From Helicobacter cinaedi CCUG 18818 = ATCC BAA-847 (GTDB lineage: Bacteria; Campylobacterota; Campylobacteria; Campylobacterales; Helicobacteraceae), in contig NZ_DS990393.1 of NCBI RefSeq assembly GCF_000155475.1, positions 174,535 through 238,534 on the forward strand: a DNA stretch of 64,000 bases, read 5' to 3'. Both the position numbers and the translations under genes were made by a program. The notes under the pieces are model-generated. The model saw only the letters and a list, made by a program, of their open reading frames with translations. It did no database searches and was not told the DNA's origin. Each line of letters starts with the position of its first letter. The first letter of the stretch is position 1. This document shows positions 48,011-57,042 of this stretch, piece after piece.

Positions 48011-49028
48011 CGTCTTGCTCTCCTATTTGGATTAAGCCTTGTTCTGACAAGGTTTGCACCACTTCTACAACCTTTCTTTGTGCAGATTCCACATCACGCA
48101 CTTTTACCGCACCAAGGAATTGCATCTCTTCCATAAACTGCTCACTCGCCCTTTGAGACATATTCCCCATAAATTTTTGTTTCAACTCATCAGGGGCGGA
48201 TTTAAGTGCAAGTGTAAGATCCTTTTTATCCGCAATTTTGAGAATCTCTCTAATAGCGTTATTATCAAGTTTAGAGATGTCTTCAAAGGTAAACATCATC
48301 TCTTTAATCTCAATAGCTAATTGCTCATCAATCTGCTCAATATGTGCGATTGTCGCTTTGGCAGCCTTTTGTCCAAGGCGGTTAAAGATTTCAGCCACAG
48401 AGCGTGTGCCACCCACTTCTACCTTGTAGCTTGTCAATGATTCTAGTTTGTTTTCAAGCACGGCAGAGACGCGTTTAACGACACTTGGGGAAATATCCCC
48501 TAAGTTTGCCATACGGATAGCCACTTCTGCACGCAAGTCATCAGAAAAATACCCTAGCGTTTCAGCCGCACCACTTGCGTCCATATGAGCGAGAATAAGA
48601 GCAATAGTTTGAGGGTGTTCGTTAATAATAAAGTCTGCAAGTTGCTGTGGGCGGATTTTTGAAAGATAGGCAAAATTCTTTTGGGACTGCATAGTCTTAG
48701 CAAGTTTATCTAAAATCGCCTTTGCCGCTTCAGGTCCAAGAGCCTTAATCAATAAATCACGCGCATAGTCCATACCGCCGGAGTTAATGTATTGATTTGA
48801 TTGAAAAATGACATAAAATTCCTCTAGCACTGCCGCACCAATGGTTTTATCCGTGCCACTTAGCTGGGCGATTTGCTTACTGACTTCTGTAATGGCATCA
48901 ATATCAAGGTGGTGGAAAATCTCCGAAGTAATCTCATCGCCTAGCTGGACTAGCAAAATGGCAATTTTCTCTGCCATTGAAAGCTCATCATATTGCGCTC
49001 TTTGTCTAGGACTAAGTGTAATTGCCAT
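47997..49028 (-). CDS. fliG: Flagellar motor switch protein FliG
   Basis: 343 residues of stacked helical domains. KIAILLVQLGDEITSEIFHHL at the N-terminus binds FliF; NEHPQTIALILAHM is the EHPQ motif of the middle domain. MMFTFEDISKLDNNAIREIL is the torque helix with its charged residues. Couples stator force to rotor and sets rotation direction. Confidence 0.96.
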   Translation of the reverse strand: MAITLSPRQRAQYDELSMAEKIAILLVQLGDEITSEIFHHLDIDAITEVSKQIAQLSGTDKTIGAAVLEEFYVIFQSNQYINSGGMDYARDLLIKALGPEAAKAILDKLAKTMQSQKNFAYLSKIRPQQLADFIINEHPQTIALILAHMDASGAAETLGYFSDDLRAEVAIRMANLGDISPSVVKRVSAVLENKLESLTSYKVEVGGTRSVAEIFNRLGQKAAKATIAHIEQIDEQLAIEIKEMMFTFEDISKLDNNAIREILKIADKKDLTLALKSAPDELKQKFMGNMSQRASEQFMEEMQFLGAVKVRDVESAQRKVVEVVQTLSEQGLIQIGEQDDVIA

Positions 49029-49045
49029 AGCTACTCCTTTTTCAT

Positions 49046-50755
49046 TTAATGCTTGATACCTTCAGTTATATCAAGCTCATCTTTAATGAGTGTTTGGAAT
49101 AATGCCCCAATCTCTTGAGGACGCTCGGCAATGACATTTCGCATTTTTTCAAGCAAGACTTCATACTTGATACTATCCTCATCAAAGCCCGAGCTAAGCC
49201 CAAGCTGGTCTTCCACGCGTTTGCGTAACTCACTAAATTTATTGACATCATCTTCACCATCATCAATCTGCATAAGCGATTCAATATCATCATCTTCCTC
49301 TTCTTGCACTTCAAGCATACGCTCGGCAAATGGTGCAACGATTTTCTTGTAGAAAATAAAGATAATAACCGCCACAATGACATACTTAAGCAATGGCATA
49401 AATGGTCCAAGATAACGCTCCACTTTGTCAGAGAATAGCTCCCAAGAATCTTTTGGACGATAATCAAGCAGTGAATTTCTAAACTGCATATTAATCACCT
49501 CAACCTGATCACCCCTAGCCTCATTGTAGCCAATCGCCTTTTTCACGCCCTCTAAAAATTTATCCATCTCTTCTTGCGAACGCGGTATGTATTCTAAGCG
49601 TGGCTCTCCATCTTCCCCCACAGCTTCCTTATATGTCCCATCAATCATTACAGACGCACTCACACGCTTTAGCACCCCAAAATGCTCTTTTATATCACTT
49701 ACGGTTTTATCAATTTCATTATTAATAACAACTTCGCTTTCTTTTTCCCACTCCATCATCTCATCATCTTTAAGCCCCTGCACCGGACCGATATTACTCA
49801 CAACGCCGGGCACTCCACCAATTTGTGGCGGACGGAATCCTTTGCGTTCTTTTTCATATTCTCGTGTTCCTCGCACCACAGGATTTTGTCCAAACACTTC
49901 AGCCACAGACTTACGCACACTAAAATCAAAGTCCATTGTTACTTGTGCTTCTACCCCATCACCCACGCTTGGTTTTAAAAACTTCACAATCTTGGCTTCC
50001 ATTGCATTTTCTGCATTTTGCTGATACTTTCTTTGGAATGCCGCTTGTTTGCCTAGAGCGGATTGCTGTGTGGCTTCATCATCTTCACCAAGTAGCTCTC
50101 CATCTTGGTTAATAATCTTTACATTCTGTGGGGTAAGTCGCTCAACTGCTGCTGCCACAAGGTGCTTAATCCCCACAACCTGCTCAATGGATAAAAACAT
50201 ATTATCCTGCACGGTGATTTTTACAGACGCCGATGGCGGATGTCCGCCCTGCACAAACAAAGATTCCTTAGGCATAGAAATATTGACAATAGCCTTTTCA
50301 ATAGGCTTTAAGCTTTCAATCGTCCTTGCTAACTCATTTTGCTTAGCCACAAGATACTTCATATCCTGTGTAAAGGGCGTTTCTCCAACATTATTTTCTA
50401 ATAAAATATCAAAGCCTACATTTTTACTTGTCTTTGGCAATCCTAGTGAGCCAAGTGAGATTCTCTGCTCATAGACTTTATCCTTTGGGACTAAAATAAT
50501 ATTATCTTGTGGTATCTTATAGGGAATCTTATCCTGTTGTAATCGCTGTAAAATCGCTGCAGAATCTTCAGGGTTAAGGTTGCTAAAAAGCACATCGTAG
50601 TTTTCATACTCATTTTTTGTCTCAACCCGAAACAAAACAAGATAAGTCAAAAATGCAATAATCACGACAAATGTCGTAAGGATAATAATCCGTTGTTTCT
50701 TATTAAGTTTATTTAAAACCTTGCTGATTTGTTCAAAAATGAGTTTTAAATCCAC
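49046..50755 (-). CDS. fliF: Flagellar MS-ring protein FliF
   Basis: 569 residues. N-terminal membrane segment (RIIILTTFVVIIAFLTYLVLF), ring-building motifs (FSNLNPEDSAAILQRLQQDKI, VNISMPKESLFV), and a C-terminal membrane segment (YVIVAVIIFIFYKKIV). The cytoplasmic tail ends ERPQEIGALFQTLIKDEL and binds FliG, encoded next. Nine bases after hisC. Confidence 0.95.
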   Translation of the reverse strand: MDLKLIFEQISKVLNKLNKKQRIIILTTFVVIIAFLTYLVLFRVETKNEYENYDVLFSNLNPEDSAAILQRLQQDKIPYKIPQDNIILVPKDKVYEQRISLGSLGLPKTSKNVGFDILLENNVGETPFTQDMKYLVAKQNELARTIESLKPIEKAIVNISMPKESLFVQGGHPPSASVKITVQDNMFLSIEQVVGIKHLVAAAVERLTPQNVKIINQDGELLGEDDEATQQSALGKQAAFQRKYQQNAENAMEAKIVKFLKPSVGDGVEAQVTMDFDFSVRKSVAEVFGQNPVVRGTREYEKERKGFRPPQIGGVPGVVSNIGPVQGLKDDEMMEWEKESEVVINNEIDKTVSDIKEHFGVLKRVSASVMIDGTYKEAVGEDGEPRLEYIPRSQEEMDKFLEGVKKAIGYNEARGDQVEVINMQFRNSLLDYRPKDSWELFSDKVERYLGPFMPLLKYVIVAVIIFIFYKKIVAPFAERMLEVQEEEDDDIESLMQIDDGEDDVNKFSELRKRVEDQLGLSSGFDEDSIKYEVLLEKMRNVIAERPQEIGALFQTLIKDELDITEGIKH

Positions 50756-50763
50756 GATTGCCC

Positions 50764-51891
50764 CTAACTATGATGTGAAAGATGATTTACAATATAAGCT
50801 TTCAAAAGCTCAAAAACACGCTCATTTTGCTTCTTTGTGCCAATGGTGATACGAAACGCATTAAGCCCATAGGAAGAAAGATTACGGATAATTAGCCCTT
50901 TTTGCAATAGCCACTGGCATAAATGCGTAGAATCCACACCCTCACGCGATAAGGTTATAAAATTCGCATAAGAAGGGATAAAGCTAAAGCCATTCTCTCT
51001 AGCAAAAGTTTCATAGCCCACCATCTCCTTAGCATTTTGCTCTACACATTGATCTACAAACTCCTGCTCTTGCAAAGCAGTAATAGCAGCCTGCAAACTT
51101 AAGGTTGTGATATTAAAAGGAGCGCGGACTTTATAGAGCATAGCAATAATTTGAGAATCTGCTATCCCATAGCCCACACGCATTCCGCCTAGCCCATAGG
51201 CTTTTGAAAATGTCCCAAGATAGATGACATTCTCATATTTTTCTATAAGCTTATCCACGCAAAATGCCTTAGCCCTATCCTTATATGCGGCAAACTCTTG
51301 ATACGCCCCATCAATGATAATAAGTGTATCTTTGTTAATTTTTTGTATAAACTGCTCCACAGATTCTGAATCTAAACATTCCCCCAAAGGATTATTTGGC
51401 ACACATAAAAATATCGCACTCACACGCTTTCCACGCTCTAGTGTAGCACGATACAGAGATTCAAACTCTTCTAATTTATGCTCATCACTTGGTGTTTTAC
51501 AAATCTCCACATTAGCAATCTTTGCATACACTTCATACATCGCAAAAGTTGTCTTTGCCATAAGCACACAGGCATTCTCGTGGTTGAGTGTGTGCATACA
51601 AAATTCTAGAATCTGATCGCTCCCAGCTCCAATGATAATATTGTGAGATTTTACGCTAAATTTAGACGCTAAAGCATTTTTTAGCTCAAACATAGAATCA
51701 TCGGGGTATAAGGAAGCTTTATGTGCGTTTTGTTGTATCATTTCTATAACGCGTGGTGGAGCACCATAAGGATTTTCATTACTCCCAAGTTTGATAATCT
51801 CACTTAGTTTGATACCAAACTCACGCACAACAAGTTCTATGGGCTTCCCTGCCTCGTATGTAACAACTTGCTCTAATGTTTTTTTAAACAT
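50764..51891 (-). CDS. hisC: Histidinol-phosphate aminotransferase
   Basis: PLP aminotransferase of fold type I: IKLGSNENPYGAPPRVIEMI, IIDGAYQEFAAY, and PLP Lys in YLGTFSKAYGLGGMRVGYG. The ATG at 51891 has GAGGAAAT directly upstream; the longer frame from 51936 is not supported. 375 residues. First gene of a minus-strand run through fliF-fliG-fliH-dxs, an unusual pairing of histidine and flagellar genes. Confidence 0.9.
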   Translation of the reverse strand: MFKKTLEQVVTYEAGKPIELVVREFGIKLSEIIKLGSNENPYGAPPRVIEMIQQNAHKASLYPDDSMFELKNALASKFSVKSHNIIIGAGSDQILEFCMHTLNHENACVLMAKTTFAMYEVYAKIANVEICKTPSDEHKLEEFESLYRATLERGKRVSAIFLCVPNNPLGECLDSESVEQFIQKINKDTLIIIDGAYQEFAAYKDRAKAFCVDKLIEKYENVIYLGTFSKAYGLGGMRVGYGIADSQIIAMLYKVRAPFNITTLSLQAAITALQEQEFVDQCVEQNAKEMVGYETFARENGFSFIPSYANFITLSREGVDSTHLCQWLLQKGLIIRNLSSYGLNAFRITIGTKKQNERVFELLKAYIVNHLSHHS

Positions 51892-52054
51892 ATTTCCTCG
51901 CAAATGTGAAGTTGAAATTGTATATTCCCTTAACAAAAATCGCCTATTCTATCTTAAAACTTCTTAAGATTCTATGACTAAGTCAATTTTTCTTAAATGT
52001 TTGTTTCTTAATGCTTCCCTATTATGTTTTATAGTGTTAGGTTTGAATGGAGTT

Positions 52055-52082
52055 CAAAAACACACTTGCAAAAACACACTTG
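52055..52082. repeat. Tandem duplication of a 14-base word
   Basis: CAAAAACACACTTG occurs twice back to back with no mismatch, in the 276-base divergent gap between hisC and the phosphohexomutase gene. It ends 36 bases upstream of the plus-strand -10 box. The rest of the gap holds nothing else I can name. Confidence 0.8.
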
Positions 52083-52118
52083 ATTTAACTTGCTTTGGGA
52101 TTTGTAACAAAGTTTTGC

Positions 52119-52124
52119 TACAAT
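52119..52124 (+). promoter_or_regulatory. -10 box of phosphohexomutase-pyrC-glycan operon
   Basis: TACAAT in TTTTGCTACAATGCC (extended TGN-like context), 43 bases before the ATG at 52168. The same TTGCTACAAT string recurs near 56534-56543, upstream of the truncated glycosyltransferase. Confidence 0.5.
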
Positions 52125-52167
52125 GCCACGCATTTTAGTTTTATACTTTCAACTTGCAAGGATTTAT

Positions 52168-53613
52168 ATGCAGCATATTTTTAGAGAATACGATATTCGC
52201 GGCATTTTTGAAAAGGACTTGACTAAACAAGTCGTTTTTAGCATAGGGGCATTGCTAGGAAAACACATTTTGGATTTAGCCTTAACACCTAAAGTGCATA
52301 TTGGTTACGATGCTAGGACACATTCACCCAAGCTTTTTGAATGGTTCTCTTTAGGCTTTGAAAGTGTAGGCATTGAAGTGTTTAATCTAGGGCTTGTCCC
52401 CACGCCTGTGGCGTATTTTGCCGCTTTTAACACCATAGATTCTATTGCCTGTCCAAACTCTGTTATGATTACAGGTTCGCATAATCCCCCACAATACAAT
52501 GGCTTTAAAATCACTATAAATAAAGCTCCTTTTTATGGAGAGCAAATCCGCACACTTGGGGCGAAACTCCCCGCAATGCTAAAAAGCTTAGAATCTCAAG
52601 CCACTTTAGATTCTAATTCAAGCCGAGCAGATTCTAAAACTTCCACACCCACCAAACTTAACGCCTTAGAGCATTATATCGCCTACTTGACACAACATTT
52701 TTCATCGCTTCAAAATTTCCCCTATCCCATTGCGGTAGATTGCGGTAATGGCGTTGGCGGAGTAGGCATAGAGCAGATTTTAAAAAATCTTAATATCAAC
52801 TACACACCGCTATTTTTCGCCCCTGATGGCACTTTTCCTAATCACCACCCAGACCCAAGTGAGGAGAAAAATCTCCACGATTTAAAAGCAAAGATGAAAG
52901 AAGAAAATCTCCCCATAGGCATAGCCTTTGATGGTGATGCAGACCGCTTGGCATTGCTTACAAGCCACTATAACTACAAGGGTGATGAGTTAGCCATTTT
53001 ATTTGCTAAAGATATGAAACGCCACTTCCTAAGCCCCATTGTCATAGGCGAAGTGAAATGCTCTCAAGTAATGTATGATGAGATTAATAAAATCGGTAAG
53101 GCAGTAATGTATAAAACCGGGCATAGCAACCTAAAAGTTAAATTAAAAGAGTTAAATGCGCATCTAGCGGCTGAAATGAGCGGACATCTCTTTTTTAATG
53201 ATAGGTATTTTGGCTATGATGATGCTATTTATGCCTCTTTGAGAGCTTTAGAGCTATTTTTACATTATAGCCCAAGTGAAATGGAAAGTTTTATGCACTC
53301 CTTACCGCGTCTATACAGTACTGATGAAGAGAAGATTCACACCACTGAAGAACAAAAATTTGCTCTTATTAATGCGTTAAAATCCGCCCTGCAAACGCCA
53401 CCAAGCGACTTTCCGCATATAAAGGACATTATTGATATTGATGGATTGCGTGTGATATTTGATAATGGCTGGGGCTTGATACGAGCAAGCAATACCACGC
53501 CTGTGCTTGTTACACGCTTTGAAGCGACAAGTCAAAATGAGTGTGAAAGCTATAAAAATCATCTGCTTACTTTGCTTAAAAAGTGCAAGATTCACAATAA
53601 AGACACAAAATGA
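52168..53613 (+). CDS. Phosphomannomutase/phosphoglucomutase
   Basis: AlgC/ManB-type alpha-D-phosphohexomutase supplying hexose-1-phosphate for nucleotide sugars. Opens FREYDIRGIFEKDL; phosphoserine loop SVMITGSHNPPQYNG; metal loop GIAFDGDADRLALL; sugar loop AEMSGHLFFND; phosphate loop IRASNTTPVLVTRFEA. AAGGATTT precedes the ATG at 52168. 481 residues. It overlaps pyrC by 4 bases and heads the glycan-gene run. Confidence 0.9.
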   Translation: MQHIFREYDIRGIFEKDLTKQVVFSIGALLGKHILDLALTPKVHIGYDARTHSPKLFEWFSLGFESVGIEVFNLGLVPTPVAYFAAFNTIDSIACPNSVMITGSHNPPQYNGFKITINKAPFYGEQIRTLGAKLPAMLKSLESQATLDSNSSRADSKTSTPTKLNALEHYIAYLTQHFSSLQNFPYPIAVDCGNGVGGVGIEQILKNLNINYTPLFFAPDGTFPNHHPDPSEEKNLHDLKAKMKEENLPIGIAFDGDADRLALLTSHYNYKGDELAILFAKDMKRHFLSPIVIGEVKCSQVMYDEINKIGKAVMYKTGHSNLKVKLKELNAHLAAEMSGHLFFNDRYFGYDDAIYASLRALELFLHYSPSEMESFMHSLPRLYSTDEEKIHTTEEQKFALINALKSALQTPPSDFPHIKDIIDIDGLRVIFDNGWGLIRASNTTPVLVTRFEATSQNECESYKNHLLTLLKKCKIHNKDTK

Positions 53614-54650
53614 CACTTTATATTCAAAATCCACTTGATATGCACCTGCACTTGCGGGAAGGGGCAATGCTAGATTCTGTGCTACCTTTCACTGCTCAAG
53701 CCTTTAGTGCCGCCCTTGCTATGCCAAATCTCAAAACGCCCATTACCACCACCGCCCTTGCCCTTGAGTATAAAAAGCAGATTCTAGAATCTAGCACAAA
53801 ATCCGGTAGCAAGGACTTCACACCGCTTATGAGTATTTATCTTACACAAAGCTTAGATAAAGATGAGCTAGAAAAAGCACAAGCTAATGGTATTAGAATC
53901 TTAAAGCTTTATCCCAAGGGGGCGACCACAGGCAGTGAAAATGGTATGAGTGAGATTTTAGACAATAAAACGCTAGAGATTTTTGCTTTGGCTGAAAAGC
54001 TAGGCTTTATCCTATCTATCCACGGGGAGAGCAATGGCTTTTGTATGGATAGGGAGTTTGAGTTTTTGAAAGTGTTTAAACACATCGCTACAAACTTCCC
54101 CAAACTCCGCATTATTATAGAGCATATGAGCGATAGACGCTCACTTGAAGCCATAGAATCCTATGAAAATCTTTACGCTACGCTGACTTTGCACCATATC
54201 AGTATGAATTTGGACGATGTCTGCGGGGGTATGCTTAATCCACATCATTTTTGCAAACCTATGCTAAAAACCAAAAAAGACCAGCAAGCCCTGTTGCATT
54301 CTGCCCTAAACGCCCACCCCAAAACAAGCTTTGGCTCGGATTCTGCCCCGCATTTAGAATCTGCCAAGCTTAGCTCCAAAGGGGCGGCAGGGATTTTCTC
54401 CGCCCCTGTTTTACTCCCTGCTTTAGCTCAGCTCTTTGAAGAACATAATAAACTAGAAAATCTCCAAGCCTTTGTGAGTGATAGGGCATTTGAGATTTAT
54501 GGGCTGGATTCTAAAAATATTCCGCAAAAAAGCGTTAAGCTAGTAAGAGAATCTAGCAAGGTGCCAAGCAAAATTAACATTCCCCTTGATAATATGGGCG
54601 ATATTGTGCCGCTTTTTGCCGATAAGATTTTACAATGGAGACTAGGCTAA
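53610..54650 (+). CDS. pyrC: Dihydroorotase
   Basis: Amidohydrolase-barrel enzyme of pyrimidine synthesis: metal motif PLDMHLHLREG, carboxylated Lys region RILKLYPKGATTGSENG, ILSIHGES, LTLHHISM, and the metal Asp in TSFGSDSAPHLE. 346 residues. Its end overlaps the first glycosyltransferase by 16 bases. Confidence 0.93.
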   Translation: MTLYIQNPLDMHLHLREGAMLDSVLPFTAQAFSAALAMPNLKTPITTTALALEYKKQILESSTKSGSKDFTPLMSIYLTQSLDKDELEKAQANGIRILKLYPKGATTGSENGMSEILDNKTLEIFALAEKLGFILSIHGESNGFCMDREFEFLKVFKHIATNFPKLRIIIEHMSDRRSLEAIESYENLYATLTLHHISMNLDDVCGGMLNPHHFCKPMLKTKKDQQALLHSALNAHPKTSFGSDSAPHLESAKLSSKGAAGIFSAPVLLPALAQLFEEHNKLENLQAFVSDRAFEIYGLDSKNIPQKSVKLVRESSKVPSKINIPLDNMGDIVPLFADKILQWRLG

Positions 54651-55546
54651 TGCAGCTTCCGCTCATCTCTGTTATTACTGTTGTTTATAATGATATAGCT
54701 CACATTGTGGAGACTTTAGATTCTGTAACTGCACAGGACTATCCGCAGATAGAATACATCATCATTGATGGGGCAAGTAGTGATGGCACGAGAGAAAAGA
54801 TTATGGAATATATCGCTTCGTGTGCGAATACAGATTCTAAAAAATACGAAGAGCAAAATGGTAGAATCTACCTTGAAGCTACACATAGAGAGAAAAATCT
54901 TTTGTTTAAATTCCTAAGTGAGGCTGATAGTGGAATCTATGATGCGATGAATAAGGGCATAGACCTCGCCACTGGAGAGTGGTGTAACTTTATGAATTGT
55001 GGGGATAGGTTTTATAGCCCAAATACAATACTTGAGCTTTTCACACGCTTCTTTGTAATGTGCGGGGGGGGGGCAGCTCATCATAATTTTGCTAACTTTA
55101 TCATCTATGGCGATACGCAAATTATCTATGATAAAGAACATTCTAAGATTCTTTATGCCTCCACAAAATCACACAAATATCACCACCGCTTTATCCATCA
55201 ATCCGCCTTTATCGCCACTTCTCTTATGCAAAGCTATCATTATGATACAAGCTTTAAAATCGCTGGAGATACAGACTTTTTCACTAGAGCATACAATAGC
55301 GGTGTAATGTTTCTTCATATCCCACTAGTGATTTCAAGCTTTAATGTTGATGGAGTAAGCTCAAGCCTATCGTGGCAAATGTTTAAAGAGGACTGCCAAA
55401 TCGGCTATAAATACAACTGCTTGTTTCCCATATTTCACGCACTCAAATATATATTTTGGGTAATCCCACGCGTATGTATTCGCAATGCTATTCCGGCAAA
55501 TTTCCGCAACCAAGCTAGAATTCTGCTTGGCAAAAAGACAAATTAA
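54635..55546 (+). CDS. GT2 glycosyltransferase, phase-variable (in frame)
   Basis: Family 2 fold: SVITVVYNDIAHIVETLDSV, nucleotide Asp in YIIIDGASSDGTREKI, metal region EADSGIYDAMNKGIDLATGEW, then FIHQSAFIATSLM and FKIAGDTDFFTRAYNSG. This is the WcaA/colanic-type subgroup. 303 residues. Residues 144-146 (Cys-Gly-Gly-Gly-Ala) are encoded by ten G; ten keeps the frame open, so the gene is ON here. Product is probably a transferase for a surface polysaccharide or LOS; donor and acceptor unknown. Confidence 0.85.
   Translation: METRLMQLPLISVITVVYNDIAHIVETLDSVTAQDYPQIEYIIIDGASSDGTREKIMEYIASCANTDSKKYEEQNGRIYLEATHREKNLLFKFLSEADSGIYDAMNKGIDLATGEWCNFMNCGDRFYSPNTILELFTRFFVMCGGGAAHHNFANFIIYGDTQIIYDKEHSKILYASTKSHKYHHRFIHQSAFIATSLMQSYHYDTSFKIAGDTDFFTRAYNSGVMFLHIPLVISSFNVDGVSSSLSWQMFKEDCQIGYKYNCLFPIFHALKYIFWVIPRVCIRNAIPANFRNQARILLGKKTN
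55064..55073 (+). repeat. Poly-G tract (G10) in GT2 gene
   Basis: Ten G within codons 144-147 of the glycosyltransferase starting at 54635. 3n+1 length is the ON state; gain or loss of one G truncates the protein near its middle. Confidence 0.9.
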
Positions 55547-55568
55547 TCCCAAACATAAAGGAGCATCA

Positions 55569-56514
55569 ATATATCTAAACACCCCGAGTAAAAAGCCCAC
55601 GCTTAAAAGCATTTTACGCAAATGTTACCGCAAGGCTCAAGCTGTCTTTAGACAAATAGATTTCGTCCCAAGCGGGCATTTCTACTCGCCCATTGCTAAT
55701 GCCAAAGAGATAGAAGAAGGCATAGCTCACCGCTCTTATGTGAGCCAAGTGATTTAGTGGGCATAGATTTAAGACTAGAATCCCAAAGAGCATTACTCAA
55801 AGAATTTGCTAAGCTTTATGCAGAGCTACCATTCACGGAATCTAAGCAGCCCCATTTTCGCTACTACTTTGATAATCCAGCCTATTGCCATAGCGATGGA
55901 ATCTGCCTGTATTCTATGATACGCCACTTACAACCACAAAGGATTATAGAAATTGGCTCTGGCTTTAGCTCCGCACTTATACACGATGTTAGGGAGCTTT
56001 TCTTCACATCTAACGGGGGGGGGGGCAGATGATAAACTCTGTGCATGTCACCCACATTGAGCCATACCCCGCCCTTTTACATTCTCTTCTAAAACAAAGC
56101 GATATAGATTCTCCCCACACACGCATTTTGCCAAACCGCTTACAAGAGATAGATTTAAGCATTTTTGAATAGCTAGAAGCAAATGATATTTTGTTTATAG
56201 ATTCTACGCATATCTCCAAAATCAACTCCGATGTCAATAGAATCTTTTTTGAGATTCTCCCTAGGCTTAAAAGTGGTGTGTATATCCACTTCCACGATAT
56301 TTTTTACCCCTTTAGCTACCCCAACGACTGGCTACGCGATAAAAACTCGTGGAATGAAACTTATCTTTTACGCACATTCTTAAGCTTTAATACCGCCTTT
56401 GAAATCGTGTTTTTCAACACCTGCTTAAATCATCTCTACAAAGACGAGTTTGCCACCGCCCTGCCCCTAAGCCAGAAAAACACCGGTGGGAGCATTTGGC
56501 TTAAAAGGCTATAA
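55569..56514 (+). pseudogene. Decayed class I SAM methyltransferase
   Basis: Three frames together give one methyltransferase of the type found in polysaccharide loci: FVPSGHFYSPIANAKEIEEG (55.65 kb), then IIEIGSGFSSALIHDV (motif I), then HVTHIEPYPALLHSLL and ILFIDSTHISKINSDVN, ending FHDIFYPFSYPNDWL. Lesions: ATA at 55569 where AAAGGAG predicts an ATG; a frame break at 55755-55757; a G11 tract at 56015 needing 9 or 12 G; and an in-frame TAG at 56170. With four lesions it is probably dead, not merely switched off. Confidence 0.8.
56015..56044 (+). repeat. G11 tract plus 19-base segment shared with 57956
   Basis: Eleven G followed by CAGATGATAAACTCTGTGC. The same 30 bases occur at 57956-57985 in an unrelated gene, with flanks on both sides differing. 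Here the segment falls between motif I and the acidic strand of the methyltransferase remnant. Confidence 0.85.
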
Positions 56515-56537
56515 GGCTTATTTTAAGTGAGACTTGC

Positions 56538-56543
56538 TACAAT
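56538..56543 (+). promoter_or_regulatory. Possible -10 box, TTGCTACAAT context
   Basis: TACAAT preceded by TTGC, 35 bases before the ATG at 56578, identical in its ten-base core to the promoter at 52119. It may give the downstream glycosyltransferase genes their own transcript. Confidence 0.35.
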
Positions 56544-56577
56544 CGCAACTCGCAAATTAGAAACCATAGGGACATAG

Positions 56578-57042
56578 ATGAAAGAATATCAAGCACACAC
56601 CATAAGTGCCATTTATGGGGATACGATGTTTTGCTTAGGTCAAAACTACAACAAGATTCCACGCGTAAAAAGCAATCCCGTCTATCGTATGCCCTTTTGT
56701 CATCAAAGCGTGTTTGTCAAAACTTCATTGCTTAGGCAACACCACTTTGATACAAGCTTTAAAATTTGTGCGGATAATGCCTTTTTTACAACAATCTATA
56801 ACCAAGGGCAGCGATTTTGCTATATTGATATGATTGTAAGCATATATGACGCCTATGGGCTTTCATCAAAGCCAAGTTGGCAGTATTTCAAAGAAGAAGT
56901 CCGCATTATTGCTAGGCATAATGTTATATATCTTATGCCCTTTTGCTTGAAATATCTCTCTATGGTTATCAAATTTAGTATAAAATCTATCCTACCAAAA
57001 GAATTAGCCTTAAGGATTCAAAGTGTCTATAACGCAAAATAA
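56578..57042 (+). pseudogene. N-terminally truncated GT2 glycosyltransferase
   Basis: 154 residues aligning with the C-terminal half of the GT2 at 54635: AIYGDTMFCLGQ, FCHQSVFVKTSLL, FDTSFKICADNAFFTTIYNQG, SSKPSWQYFKEEVRI. The first ~145 residues, including the nucleotide-binding Asp and metal motif, are absent and not found just upstream. An ATG and weak upstream GGGA exist, so a protein may be made, but it should not be a transferase. It overlaps the next gene by 20 bases. Confidence 0.75.

Noticed and set aside
49066-49467. Second minus-strand frame inside fliF
   Set aside because: Overlaps the FliF C-terminal domain in another frame, shows no recognisable protein features and no start signal.
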